DNA of 64,000 bases from Coleophoma eucalyptorum (GCA_026120035.1 JALRME010000003.1:1550001-1614000), one strand, 5' to 3'; numbered from the stretch's first letter, positions 46,015 through 57,877 are shown. Notes: generated by a model from the sequence alone, not told the origin. Program-made: numbers and translations.

Positions 46015-48438
46015 ATGTCAAGCCTCATTAACTCCGAAAGGACCTTGGAGGTCAAGATAAGGCCCTTTTCCAGCGGTGTTCAAGAGCGTGCCGATCAGAA
46101 AGGCATAGCACGTGTGAACCTTTGCAAAGAATCTCTCTTGGACCTGCGACTTGAATCTGGACAGCCATGTTATCTTTGGAAGGAAGGCGGACAGAAAAGA
46201 GAGGCAATTGCTTGGCTGACTGCTGAGAAGAGTCTCAGCAAGAAAGTCATTCAAGTCGCGAAAACATTCCAAGAAGTCTGTGGCTTCAAACTTGGAGACG
46301 ATGTCTTCATCAGCGCAGCTGGTAGTTTGGCCAGTGCCGAAAACATTATTCTACGGGATTTGTCGCCCACAGAACTTGACGGCGTGTCTGATCTAAGTAC
46401 CAAAGAACGTCCTCACTGGGAATGGGTTCTTGAAGAGAGTCTTGGTGAGTTTTGCTCTACTTTCTCTTTATTTCCCATTCTGTATCTGGCAGCACAGTCA
46501 ACAAACGTTGGAGTTGCGTTTACGTTGTTCTGTTCCTTGTGGATCACCATAAAACGAGGTTGGAATACTTTTTCAGGTTCACATACTCATAATATTCAAA
46601 TATTTTTCAATATTTCACATACTAACCATTGCTAGCACGCGCGGAAATTATCTTTCCAGGAATGTTATTCAAGAATCTGTCTGTAAGGGGACCCAGAAGA
46701 TCGTTCAAAGTGGAATCAATCAATGGCAAGACCAATGGCATTGCAAAGTTTGAGGCCGCATCATCAGTTCAGATTGCTAGTCAAGAAGACTTCGTAGCTG
46801 AGACACAAGTAATTGGCGCCGCCAAGCTTAGTCTTGTTGATATTGCTGGAATCGATCAAGCACTGAACAAGCTTAACAGGTTTTTGAAGAACTTCGACAA
46901 GCAATTTGAACTTGCCTGGGGGCCAAGGTCTTGTGCTGTCCTAGTGCATGGTGGTCATGGCAGTGGTAAAAGCTACATTTTGGAAAAAATTGCTAAAACC
47001 GGCTGGGGAAAGGTTCACAAGATCAGAAACGATGCAAAACCAGATGCCATAAGATCTGTCTTCAAGGATGCAAGAATGAGTCAGCCAAGTATTGTTCTTA
47101 TTGATAAGCTTGACTCTTTGCTTGCCAAAGACGGAACTGCAGATGCCTTAGGTGACGAACTCGATAACTTGGCATCTACCTGCACTACCTCCATGTCTCG
47201 AGTCATAGTAGCTGCAGCTACATTAGACGCAAGCACAGTGCCTCTTGACTTGAGGAGCGAAACCAGATTCAACACGGAGATTGTTCTGCCTGTTCCAGAT
47301 GCCACTGCTCGGAAGCAGATTTTGAAATCTTTAGCACCACCAGTACAACCTGATTCGTACGATGAGATCTTAGAGAGTCTTGGAGATCGGACGCATGCAT
47401 ACACAGCGCGGGACCTTGTTTCTTTACTGGTCGAAGCTCGTAACATCGCAGAGGACAAGCTCGGATCAGAGCCTGCGATGGACACCGTTTATATTACTCG
47501 GGGTGATCTTGAGCAGGCTCTTCTTGCAGTTAGACCAACGGCAATGCATGATATCACTTTAAAGCCGCCAACTGTGAGGTGGCACGAAATTGGAGGCCAG
47601 GATGGTATCAAAAAAGCACTCCGACGTGCTGTTGAAACACCACTTACTGTAAGTTTAGCCACTGTCAGACCGCACAAAAATACTGACATCTCTCTAGCAT
47701 CCTGATCGCATGAAGCGAGTTGGGATATCGCCAACAAAGGGTTTACTTCTTTACGGACCGCCTGGCTGTTCGAAGACCCTTTCCGCACAGGCGATGGCTA
47801 CAGAAGTTGGCTTTAACTTCTTTGCAGTCAAGGGTGCAGAGCTACTTAATATGTACGTTGGGGAGTCTGAGCGAGCTGTACGAAATATATTTGCTCGGGC
47901 TCGAGCTGCAAGTCCCAGCATTATTTTCTTTGACGAAATTGAATCAATAGGCAGCAAACGGGAAAGTGGAGGGAGAAGTAGTGGAGTCAACGTCTTGACG
48001 ACGTTGCTCAATGAAATGGATGGTATCGAGACTCTCAAGGGTGTGACCGTGCTTGCTGCCACAAACCAGCCCGAGGCTCTCGATCTCGCACTCCTTCGAC
48101 CTGGTCGATTCGACAAACTCCTCTATGTGGCTCCTCCCGACTCTCTAGGCCGTGAAGAGATTCTGAAAGTCCGCCAAAGTAAGATGGACTGGGCTAGCGA
48201 TGTTGACATCCACACTCTTGTGGAAAAGACTGATGGGTTCTCTGGTGCTGAAATTGTGGGAATTTGCCAGACTGCCGGAGATACTTGCATTGATAGATGT
48301 GCCCTGACAGGCAAGGAGGAGCAAATCAGCATGGAAGATTTCTTAAACGCCATAAATTCTGTCAAAATGCAGATCACGCCGGAAATGATCCAGGGCTACA
48401 AGGACTGGGCTCGAGGCGCAAGAGGGGACTCGAATTAG
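46015..48438 (+). CDS. AFG2: AFG2/Drg1-type AAA ATPase
   Basis: Type II AAA ATPase related to yeast Afg2/Drg1 and animal SPATA5, which strips Rlp24 and other shuttling factors from cytoplasmic pre-60S particles. Exons 46015-46444, 46636-47648 and 47698-48438 give 727 residues (yeast 780). After an N-domain, D1 has Walker A HGGHGSGKS (about residue 250), but its Walker B reads VLIDKLDSLL (Glu to Lys), sensor 1 reads AATL and the arginine-finger loop lacks the RPGR motif, so D1 looks catalytically degenerate. D2 is intact: GPPGCSKT (about 501; the Cys-Ser variant is typical of Afg2), FFDEIESI (about 559), AATNQPEALD and LLRPGRFD. The first intron (191 bp) is open in frame throughout. Confidence 0.93.
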
Positions 48439-48510
48439 ACAGCAACGATAATTTCTTCAGCAGGCAATGGAACCTTGATACACTTGCTATCCTTAGCACA
48501 TGAACACGCC

Positions 48511-49435
48511 TCACATACCGCCTCCCATACCACCTAACAGCAGAGCTCCTCCTAGCACCCCAACGCCTAATCCCAGAGGCAAGCCATACCCGGCACCGTA
48601 ACCATAGCCATAGCGATTTGGGCCTGGAAGTTCAGCATCATCTTCACATCGCTAAAGGCAGGTAATTGCCTGATTTGAGCTTGGACTTACGAGCATATGG
48701 ATACTGTGGCCTAACAAAGGTCGAATTATAGCCATATCCGCCATTATTGTAAGGGCTGAAACCAACACCACCATTGTAGGAACGATTTCCAGAACCATAA
48801 CCAGGTGGTGGTTCAATGTATAGATCACGACCATTCCTGTCCTTGCCCAAAAGTTGTGGTTCGCCTGTCTCCATAGCACGGCTCATAGCAGCCCTGATCT
48901 TTTGATGCCTCTCATACATTGCCTGCTCTTCTCTAGCACGCTCCTCTCGCCTCACCTCTCGCTCTTGGTGCGTCGAATTCGTGAGTTTGTCCTTCATTCT
49001 TCGGCCGAGTTTATGGACTCCTCCAATAGGTTCCTCACGCTGTCTTGGTGGTAACGGCGGGTGACTTCCATACGCATGATTTTCATCCTCACTACTTTCT
49101 GCTTCGATATCCCTTTCGCTTGGGACACGATGGATTCCCTTAATATGTGCTCGTTCTTCTGGGGGGAGTGAAGATAAATAGGCCTCATTGTCATATGGAT
49201 GTTCCCAGATAGATGCTGGGGGATCTCTCCTAGTATCTACGAAGAATTGGTGGTGAGAATTTGGGTCATATGATCGAACCCATCCTTCAGGCAATGGCCT
49301 GTTCTCATCTTCCATGCTTCGCCGAGTTTGATGAGGAATTCCATTTCTGATCTTTGGGATAGCACTGCCTTCTGACGGAGTGGCTGTTGCTGCTTCGTAA
49401 CTTGGAGGAGCGTCGGGTGGCGAAGGACTTGTCAT
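48511..49435 (-). CDS. WW-domain protein with PPxY motif and Gly-rich hydrophobic tail
   Basis: Two exons (49435-48691 and 48623-48511; 67-bp intron GTAAGT...TTCCAG) give 285 residues. A WW domain spans residues about 47-80 (LPEGWVRSYDPNSHHQFF, with Trp52, Trp77 and Pro80). A PPSY motif lies at residues 10-13, a potential ligand for WW domains of Rsp5-type ligases. The middle is charged and probably coiled; the C-terminal third is Tyr/Gly/Asn-rich and ends in a hydrophobic glycine-rich stretch (LGLGVGVLGGALLLGGMGGG) supplied by exon 2. Similar WW proteins are widespread in filamentous fungi but uncharacterised. Without splicing the tail would be replaced by a short unrelated end. Confidence 0.85.
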
Positions 49436-49936
49436 GTTGAGCTCTGCAACCGCGCAATTTCCTGAAGACTGTTATCTATGTTCGAGATTTGAGGTTTCTC
49501 AGATTATTTATGATATGGATTGCCTCACCAATGTCTACTAATACTCGTGCTATGCTTGTTATTTTTGTCCGTTAGTGGATTAATTTGAAGTAGTGACGTC
49601 AAGAGCCAGTCTCCGCAGCCACGAGGAAGAGATTGTGAAATTCTCACATGTGATGATTCGTCCATTTTCTTGTTTCCATTTAAATACATATCGCCACAAC
49701 CAGACGCGAATATGTCCCTTAAAATTGTTCGATCACTGCCAATCTTTACATATGGCCACCGGAACAGACCGCAACAAAATGGCGATGAGCTCCACGTGAC
49801 GAGTTGCCTGCAAAGTACACAATCACATTTTACATGCCAGAGGATGGAGTGTTCACGTAATAAGCAAGATACGTTCTATTATATCATTATCATTACTCCT
49901 AAGTCTGCATAAAAACTAAGTCGTCATTATATTCGA
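49436..49936. other. Intergenic region between WW gene and nucleoside hydrolase
   Basis: 501 bp: promoter of the WW-domain gene and 3' flank of the hydrolase gene. Two short plus-strand frames have no protein-like features. Nothing else seen. Confidence 0.45.
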
Positions 49937-51259
49937 TTACAAAGTCATTCCCATCGAGGAGCAGTTTCTTGGGTACTGCACGGATCGCTTGATCATGGTC
50001 TTCAACTTCTCGCTGTCGATGGAGTTGACGTAGGTAACATTTCGCAGTCCAGGTGGCATGAGAGCGCTCTGGTAGGCGTGGATGTTTCCATAGGATGGAG
50101 AGCCATAGGCGATATCAACGTCGACGTAAACTACACAAATTAATAAGCGATGGTGCCTTTAACCAGCAGAGTGTAGGCCTGGACTTACAAGTGGTAGAGT
50201 TGGTAACAATGGTAGGATCAACCAAAATTGCTGCAGCAGTCTCATCCCAGAATGGGAATGTAGTGCCGTAGTAGTTGTACATCAACTCAGAGTAGGGGTT
50301 CTTGACCTCGTACACTTCATCCAAGAACTCTTGGCTTGAGATGACCTGGTTAGCGACGTTACCAGCGAAGATAATATCGGGGAAGTCGGCCGTGAAGGCA
50401 ATCTTAGCAGCCTCAGGGTCCATCATGAGGTTGATGTCTGAGTTGATATCGTTCTGATTCACGGATCCGGTGACTTGGAGTAGGTTGACGTCGATGTAAC
50501 CACCCATAATAACCAGGTTCTTAGCAAGACTTGCAAACTTCTCATCCATGCGAATTGCGAGGGCAACATTGGTGAGTGCACCACCAGAGTAGATGGAAAC
50601 TTGGCCTGGATATCGGTGCACCATCTCGACCATGAAAGCTGCCGCGCTTTGGCTGTCCTCGAGTCCCTGGATGAGAGTCTCGGATGGGAAACCTTCCAGG
50701 AATGCTCCCTCGACCACACGGTTTGGATTCTCGCCGGAGGTTGGGTCAGATCCAAGAGCTATACAGTGTCAGAATCAAACTTGAAAAGGACTGCTTTTTC
50801 GTTACATACCTTCAGCGGTGGCATTGTATGGTGCAAAAGCACCTTGCCATGCAAGATCACCATGAACAGCCTCCCAAGCTTGGAACTTGCTTGCTGTGTT
50901 CAACAAGGGATAGGTAGATCCTGGAACAACAGGGACGCAGCTGGTCAGATTTCCAATCTCAAGAGTGGCCAGAGCATGGAGGGCCACTTGATGCTGCCAG
51001 GTGTTGGCAGTATCTATTGCTACTTCAGTACACGAACAAAATAGTTAAGTTTCCGAGGAGAATTACCAGAAGCAAGACCGAGAACCTCGTATCCAGCATC
51101 CAGAGCTATCAAGAAGGGAATGAATCCAGCACTGGACCAATCATTGTCTAGAATGATATACTTCTTCTCACTCGCCGTTACATTGCGCTTGGCGGCTGGG
51201 AATGCAGAGACAACACTTGCAGCAGCCAGTAAAGGCGCAGCATATTGAGTAAACTTCAT
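49937..51259 (-). CDS. Secreted inosine/uridine-preferring nucleoside hydrolase
   Basis: Predicted extracellular ribonucleoside hydrolase cleaving nucleosides to base plus ribose. Four exons (51259-51067, 51013-50810, 50758-50189, 50130-49937) give 386 residues. The signal peptide (MKFTQYAAPLLAAASVVSAF) is followed by a Lys-Arg site at 24-25 that Kex2 could process. The metal-binding N-terminal motif is IILDNDWSSAGF (residues 36-47), a variant of the classical DxDxGxDD of the family. The central strand-turn LVIMGGYIDVN and the DINLMMDPEAAKIAF segment are typical of the fungal secreted branch. Several Asn-x-Ser/Thr sequons are present. A role in scavenging external nucleosides is inferred. The second intron ends in CTGACACTGTATAG. 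Confidence 0.9.
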
Positions 51260-52606
51260 AATGATAGGCTTAACTTGCTCAAAGTAGGTAGGGCTAAGGA
51301 ATAAGAAAATAAATTCAAGACAGCCAACTTATCTCTTACTTATACTGTATCTCGTTCAACTTACGTACCAAAAGTTCATGGTGTATCTAGATACCTGACT
51401 AATTTGCGCAGTCGAACGCCGGCACCGTATCTCAGAAAGCTTCTCTTATCTTTATAATCACCCACCGGTTCGTGATTACTTCCGCGATTGATCCTTGCGG
51501 TATCTATCTAGCAGAAGTGCACCTTGCCTCCAGGTTGATAGTGACCGCTAGATGCCGGCGATGGCCGAGAGCCGCTTTTCTCGAGAAACACCCTGGTACC
51601 CCGGTTCATGCACCTTCTAAGCATCTCTAAAGCAGGTACAGAGTACAGAGGAACGTTTGGGCTAGTTGACCGGGTCCTCCACGGGGCTTTGAGTTTCGTT
51701 GGGGGAATAAAAACGCCGAAACGACATCGACGGGTTGCTGGCGAGCATTATATTAGTAATTTCACTCTCACACCTTCGGTAGACAACAAATTAAGCTCTA
51801 GGAATCCGAAAAGTAGCAAGAACAAGCTCTGTGCTTTCCCATAAATAAAGACCGTGATATGGGATGGAAAATATCAGAGATAAGGGAATAAAAACCCCAT
51901 TCTTGAACCCAGTTCATCCCATCTCGCTTACCCACTATAGCCCACTTGGAGGCTAGCACGGCTGGGAAGAGACCTACAAAAGATTCCTTCGATTTTGTTT
52001 CCATGCATCCGGAAATCCGAGTAAAGCGTGGCTCAAGAAGCTTGAAATCCGGGCAAGATCAACACCCGTTCGATAGTGGAGGGACGAATGTCACATTAGC
52101 TTGTGTATCCAATACACTATCACTGTGGTCCCCGATATCATCCTTGTTGTTGGCCATAACATTCATGATATCATCTCTTAGGCTTCTCAAGAATCAAGGT
52201 CTTAGAAAGGTAGATTTAAAGTCTTTGAATAGAAGTCAAAATGAGAAGCTAGAGCTTTAGAAGAAATACAGCAGCTGGAGCATTTAATACTACCTTGTCC
52301 CTCGACAGTTGTCGGATCCAGATTCGTCCGTGCCTGAAAACACTATGGAGATGGCGTTGCAATAAAATTTGTCGGTCACAATCGCAGTAACAGCGGCACG
52401 ATAGACACGACTTGCTAGAGTAGTAATCCAGAAGCTGGGTTATTACGATTGAATGATATTTCATGGCCACGGAAGAGAAGGCACCAGGCTTGTCAACAGA
52501 CTGCGTAATAAAGAGCTTTGTGCAGTTCATTGTCACGGAGGCACATGTACCAGTAAAATTGGTATGAATGAATGGAGTGTATTTGAGCTTATAAACCCGA
52601 GTACAT
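51260..52606. promoter_or_regulatory. Intergenic region, hydrolase promoter and LYS9 3' flank
   Basis: 1.35 kb. Open frames at 51608-51844 and 51946-52260 (+) lack convincing features, the second also an ATG. I see no supported gene or repeat. Confidence 0.4.
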
Positions 52607-55253
52607 CTATGCAACGACTTTTTCGACGCAATAGATTCCATACTTCTCCTTCAACTCTGTGATAAGAGGATCGTTGATCTTCGAGTTCATAGGAGCGAGA
52701 ATACCTGTCTCTGAAATGGTGCCATTCAAGACTTGCTTGACCGCTACATAGAAAATTAGCATTCGTCTTTTTGATGCTTACGGGATAAGTTGTTATTCGA
52801 GGTTCAGCAATGCACCTTGGCATTTTGATACCACAGTAAATCGAAGAGGACTTTTACAGAAATTAGGGTTACTTGCCTACTCCACATGGTACACCCACAA
52901 GCTTTGCCATAGCTGAATATCCATTCGATCCGACTGGTGCACCATATTCGCACAAGGTTGATGTTCTTGTCTCCTTCTTGCCATCCTTATGCTCAATCTC
53001 GAACTTGTGCTATCCTTGGTGTCAGTATTTTTGCTTGAAGATATGCTGGGTGTTGATGGTCGGTATAGAGGTGCAACGCTACAGGAATGGTGTGCGGAGA
53101 TCAAGCCTCTTCATCAAAGACAGGATTGGAGCACCCGTTGAGAGACAGAGTGGGGCATTTCCCGGTATACAGAACTACGTACCTGTAACATGACCAAGTC
53201 ACGCTCGCCCTCCTCAAACTGCATCTTCTTCTCGAGAGTGGCGCATAGGGTATCAAGCGGGTTTCCTATCCTTGAATTAGCACTGACTCCTTGAAAATCT
53301 AATGTGGCCTTAAAATGGTATTTGGACACCACATTAGCAGATTCCGGTGCCCATTGCAACACAAACATCCATTCCAGGCCCTTGGAAACTGAAACGGACA
53401 GAAGATAAACTAACCTCGAGGAATGATGGTCTCAGACGAAAAGATGCCAACCCATTTCAAACCAGCCAAGAGCCTTTGTTTTTCTTCTGTATCCTTAAAG
53501 GATGCCTTCGACGAGACAGCCCAGACAAGGTCTTTCTCGCTCGAGGATGAAGCTCCGAGAATCTTTTGTGTGGCCTCTGCCCATGTGATTTTCTCCTTCA
53601 GGAAGCTTTGTTCCTCGTCGGAGAGGAAGCCCATGTCAACCAAAACCTTTAATAAAGGTTAGCATATCACAAGAACATCAACAAAAGGTAGGAGTTCTGA
53701 CTTTGACAAACTCAGGGAAGCCCGAGTATCTAAGGGTACCTCTAATGATCGTCTCGGCCTCAGGGATGTTGTATCTTTCTTTGTACGGTGTGGAATCGCC
53801 TTCAAATTATAGTGTCAGTAATGTTTATATCATGCCTCGCTAGGACTACGAGGTTATTTCGAATTGTGAGTCAGAGACTTATAGGAGTGCATACGATTTG
53901 GGTAGGCTACGAAAGCGAAACCCTTCAAGTTTATAGTGTCAGCATTGATCTTGGAGAAAATTTAAATTGCTTGTATAATGTGTTGGGCACTAGAATACTC
54001 GCAACACGCATTTCAGAAGGCATAGAGACGGTAGAGTTGCTTACAGGATAGATGTGATATGGTCTCGCCTGGGCCATTAGATCGGGGCCGGCGACGTTGA
54101 CAACCTTTCCACCTTGATAGTAGCTCGCAGAATTGCGGAGGGCAAGTAAAACTGGATACAGTTAATGATTGCTAAATGAATTGTGTAGGCAGACTTACCT
54201 CCACGGGAGGACCAGCTGAACTTGTATCCGAGACTGCCATTCCCATAACGTTAGCAATCATTCTGTGAGGGGGGAGGGTGCCAAAAGCCTCAATCTTCGG
54301 CCTTAAAACATTAAAATAGTATAGCAATTTAAAGAAATACTACAAATAGAGGGAATTTTAGAGTATAAATATGTACTTACGGGTTTCCTGAGTCTTCTGG
54401 GGCTGGGAGTCCTCCACAGTATGACAAGAATGATGTAATCTTTCCGCCTTAAGCCATACAGTGTCAGTATTTCTCGTTGAACAACTTTTCAGGTGCTAGT
54501 TTGGTATCTGAAGTGTACTTGCACCTAGGTACTCATAGCGAGTGCCTGAGGAGCCAGAAGAGACTACAGGTGTTGCTTACCAGCTTTGTGTACCTCCTCG
54601 ATGGTCTTGACAGCGTAGAGATGATCGATTCCTGGATCGAGACCGATCTCATTCATAACAGTGATTCCGGCATCCTTGCATTGTTGGTCCAGTTCCATCA
54701 TAGCTGGGGAGACGTAGCTGGTAGTGACGACATGCTTCTTCTCTCTGATGGCTGACTTGATAACGCCAGCGTGGAAGGTATACGCTTTTGAATATCAGCA
54801 TTCCTGAATGAAGCCTTGGTGTACAACAATTATTGTTAAAGTAGCACTCACGGATCAAACTGATGACCAAGTCATGCTTTCCAACCTCAGCATCCAAGGC
54901 AGATTCATCTGTCACATCGAGAGAGATTGGGCGGGCAAGCTTGACGCCTTCTGAGAGCTTCTTGGCACTCTCAAGGGTTCTGCATGCTGCAATGGGTCAG
55001 TGATGGCTGTGAGATTTCGAATAAAGATGGTCGTACCAACGGATACTTCGATGCCAGCGTCGGAGAGGATATCCAAAGTGGGACCTGTAATGCTGCAATG
55101 TCAGTATTGCTCTCTTTAGGCAGTTTGGGTACGAAGAATCTTACGAGCCACGAATCCGGAGCCTAACAAGAGGACCTTCCTAGAGTTCGACGGGTTAAAT
55201 TAATTGACAGGAGGTTTCGGCTTCTGGTTCTACAATGCTTACTGGGGTGCCAT
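52607..55253 (-). CDS. LYS9: Saccharopine reductase (NADP+, L-glutamate-forming), 14 exons
   Basis: Penultimate enzyme of fungal lysine synthesis, converting aminoadipate semialdehyde plus glutamate to saccharopine. Exons (minus strand): 55253-55243, 55179-55145, 55084-55037, 54986-54852, 54784-54581, 54447-54381, 54233-54199, 54151-54045, 53922-53895, 53799-53702, 53646-53415, 53265-53183, 53009-52877, 52743-52607. Together they give 450 residues (yeast Lys9 446) with every phase consistent. The N-terminal Rossmann motif VLLLGSGFVARP is assembled from exons 2 and 3. Other family blocks are LVISLIPYTFHAGVIKSA, ITVMNEIGLDPGIDHLYAVK, KITSFLSYCGGLPAPE, VPCGVAVKQVLNGTIS and the end ending in EKVVA. 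The last intron (52876-52744) is GC-AG. Intron number, AAG acceptors and intron resemblance are discussed in the findings. Confidence 0.95.
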
Positions 55254-57877
55254 GGTTGGAGAACGAGGAAGATAGTAGAATTCGTGATTGAGGAGGATGG
55301 TTGTAACTTTGATGTGATCACTTTGGCTGTCCGACTGTGAATATTCTGTGGTGGGACCAGCGAGCCAGAAAGAGTAAGTGGGGGTGGGGTTGACAGCGAG
55401 TACGGAGCAGAAGTCTGCTCTAGAGGATACGAAAGCTTAAGGTGTGTTCAGTGCACCCCTCCAGAATTAGTCTGCGGAGAAAGCTCCTAGGACCAAATGT
55501 ACTCCTGGGAAGAGGTTCCCCTTCAGGATTGACAGCACTTTCTTAAAATCAGATGTTTCATTGTTGATTATCGTCAAAGTATTGCCAAAAGCCCTTAAAC
55601 TCTGGTTTGAGAATTGCCCTGGATTTGTCTTGATTGGCCTAAAACTCGGTTATGTCTTAGATAAAATCTACGTATTTACCCTACTAATTAAGACAATTCA
55701 GACACTTCTCGGACAAACTAGAGTCTGAAACATGAGTTAAGAACGGTGCTTTCAAGGGATTAGAATGAATAGACAACAATCGTACTCTCATAGTCTTTGG
55801 CACAAACAAAAATGACAATATCCATGGTCTTGACGTGAGTTGTGGTCGCTAACTTTAAAGTGAGCATACCTATGATGCATCGCTAAGCTATGATTCATAG
55901 GCTCTCGAATTTTCGGCAGCGTTGAATATTTTGTTTTATTTATGGATGCAGTTCTGCTAGGCCGGTATTCGGTAGAGCCAGAGAAAGATCAAAGTGCACA
56001 AACGATTTATCGGACAAGCTAGCTATGACCCAAAGTGAATGCATTCACTGCAATCACTACGTCCCAAACACTACAACTCCACTCACTCGCGGTAAAGCCA
56101 TTCTGATAGAGATGAGATGAGGAGATCTATCAGAATGTATCTGGGGATTCAATTCACATAGATGTATCCAAGGCTACATTGCGTTTAAGCAATAAAACTT
56201 GCACTATTCTTTCCGAGGCAATAATATGTCCCGAGTTAATATCCCGAATTCACGGCAAAATATAAGACTTGGCACCGAGGATCAAGCTAAGTTCATCGGC
56301 ACAACAGGACATTTAAGAGCCTTATCTTCGGAAGAATCGGTCACCATGGTTGACTAGAGATCCCTTAGCTATATGAATCTTATTGGTATATCAGGGACTG
56401 CACTCAGTTACAGACTTGCCTGGCCAAGAAGTGTGCTCGAGTTACCAACCACCACATTTTGTGGAGTTAGTAATTACAATGTCGATTGAGCATTTCTTCA
56501 GGAATAAGAATTGCCGCTAATTTATATTGCAATGGCTAACGCTATTCGTCTTTCTATTCTCCGTTCTTTTGTGTTTCGGCGGCCCCAGAACAATCAAGGT
56601 GGTACGAAGAGGTTCTCATTTTCGCGCTTGAAATGCACTGCACGCAGATATACTTCAATGTTTAGCGCTGTAACAACGATTCAAACTGGAGCACCACGAC
56701 TACATGAAATCGAGACTTTCGCAATAATCATGGCAGGTATCCTCCATAATCAGGTCACGACGCCTGCACAACTCATATGTGAAATCGCAAAGTGCGGATA
56801 TCAGGAATAATGCAGGTATTAAGCAACTAATGAAAAATATCAGCTTCTTCATTATTGTTATTACTATTACTTTCAACTATTATTGCCCTAAGCGCCTTGC
56901 CCACCACTGGCAGTATGATCAACATAGTAGAATACGATCTTCTAATAGCGGTGAACTTATTTGTCTGGAATTGACAACCTGAAGCAATACGAGACAGGAC
57001 GGATTAGTCGCCAAAGGGTCAAGTGCTTAAGATCGCCATACATCTTGCAACACAGACAATCTATATGTACCGAAGTACGAGTACCCCCCGGTTCGTCTCA
57101 AGCTCCTCTCCAGACACATTATAGAACATTCACTTCTCGAGACAAACGGGCTGCCGTGATTTGGGACGGGAAATGAAAAAGGGCATTTGCCGCACCAAAA
57201 CTGGGTATTCTCCCGGGCTGAGAATGAAGGAGCAGCGGTGCCATGTGCTTTTCACTGTCTGGAATTGGACTGTAGGCGTGGTACGATCATAAGCGGACGA
57301 TCATCCGTACTTAAAAGAAGGGCCAAATTGCAATTTCCCAGTCGCTTAAGCCTCAATGATTATTAGCAGGTCCCCCTGCTGCGGGCCTTTTCTAATAAGA
57401 GAATGCGAAATGTATGGCAGGCAGCAGAGTTATAGGCAGAAGTAATAATACAATGAAGTTATTAAATCTTGTACGACGTGCAACAAACATGAAAATTTTC
57501 AATAGAAGAGGGATCGGGTCTCACGATGGCGTTTTCTTTTGGGAGGAGGAACCGGCGATCAGACTTGGGGTGCGGTCTGTTTACGGTGTGAAGGGTGGTG
57601 ATCGTGCAAGTTTGTGGATGCCTGGAGGGGAGGGTACTTCGTTTTCGGATTAGTTTGTGCCTCAATGCAGAAGCCATTATGACCTTCAAAATATCCACCA
57701 CGAAGTAACTGAAGTATTGTTCTATGCAGAACGTTCCTGCCGAGAATAATGGTTCATTGGTTGTTGCCCAGCACTGGGGTATATAACATTCAACATAAGC
57801 AACACCTAACTCCAGAATCAAAACATATGCGTCATACAAAACTATCAACCCGCCCACTGGTACCAGACAAGGTGAAA
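55254..57877. other. 2.6-kb gene-poor intergenic region
   Basis: LYS9 promoter at the left and the 3' flank of the CENP-O gene at the right. The middle is A/T-rich with short frames that show no domains. A perfect 12-bp inverted repeat lies at 56099-56137. I saw no TGACTCA-type Gcn4/Cpc1 site near the LYS9 start. Confidence 0.45.
56099..56137. repeat. Perfect 12-bp inverted repeat (hairpin), 15-nt loop
   Basis: CATTCTGATAGA at 56099-56110 is the exact reverse complement of TCTATCAGAATG at 56126-56137. The loop is purine-rich. It lies in gene-free DNA about 850 bp upstream of LYS9. Confidence 0.85.

Noticed and set aside
51946..52260. A 104-codon frame with a hydrophobic stretch, next to LYS9.
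   Set aside because: It lacks an ATG start and has no recognisable family features; probably chance.
52607..55253. Many short, out-of-phase frames here could suggest a pseudogene.
   Set aside because: All pieces join through GT-AG or GC-AG introns with consistent phase into a complete 450-residue saccharopine reductase of normal length.
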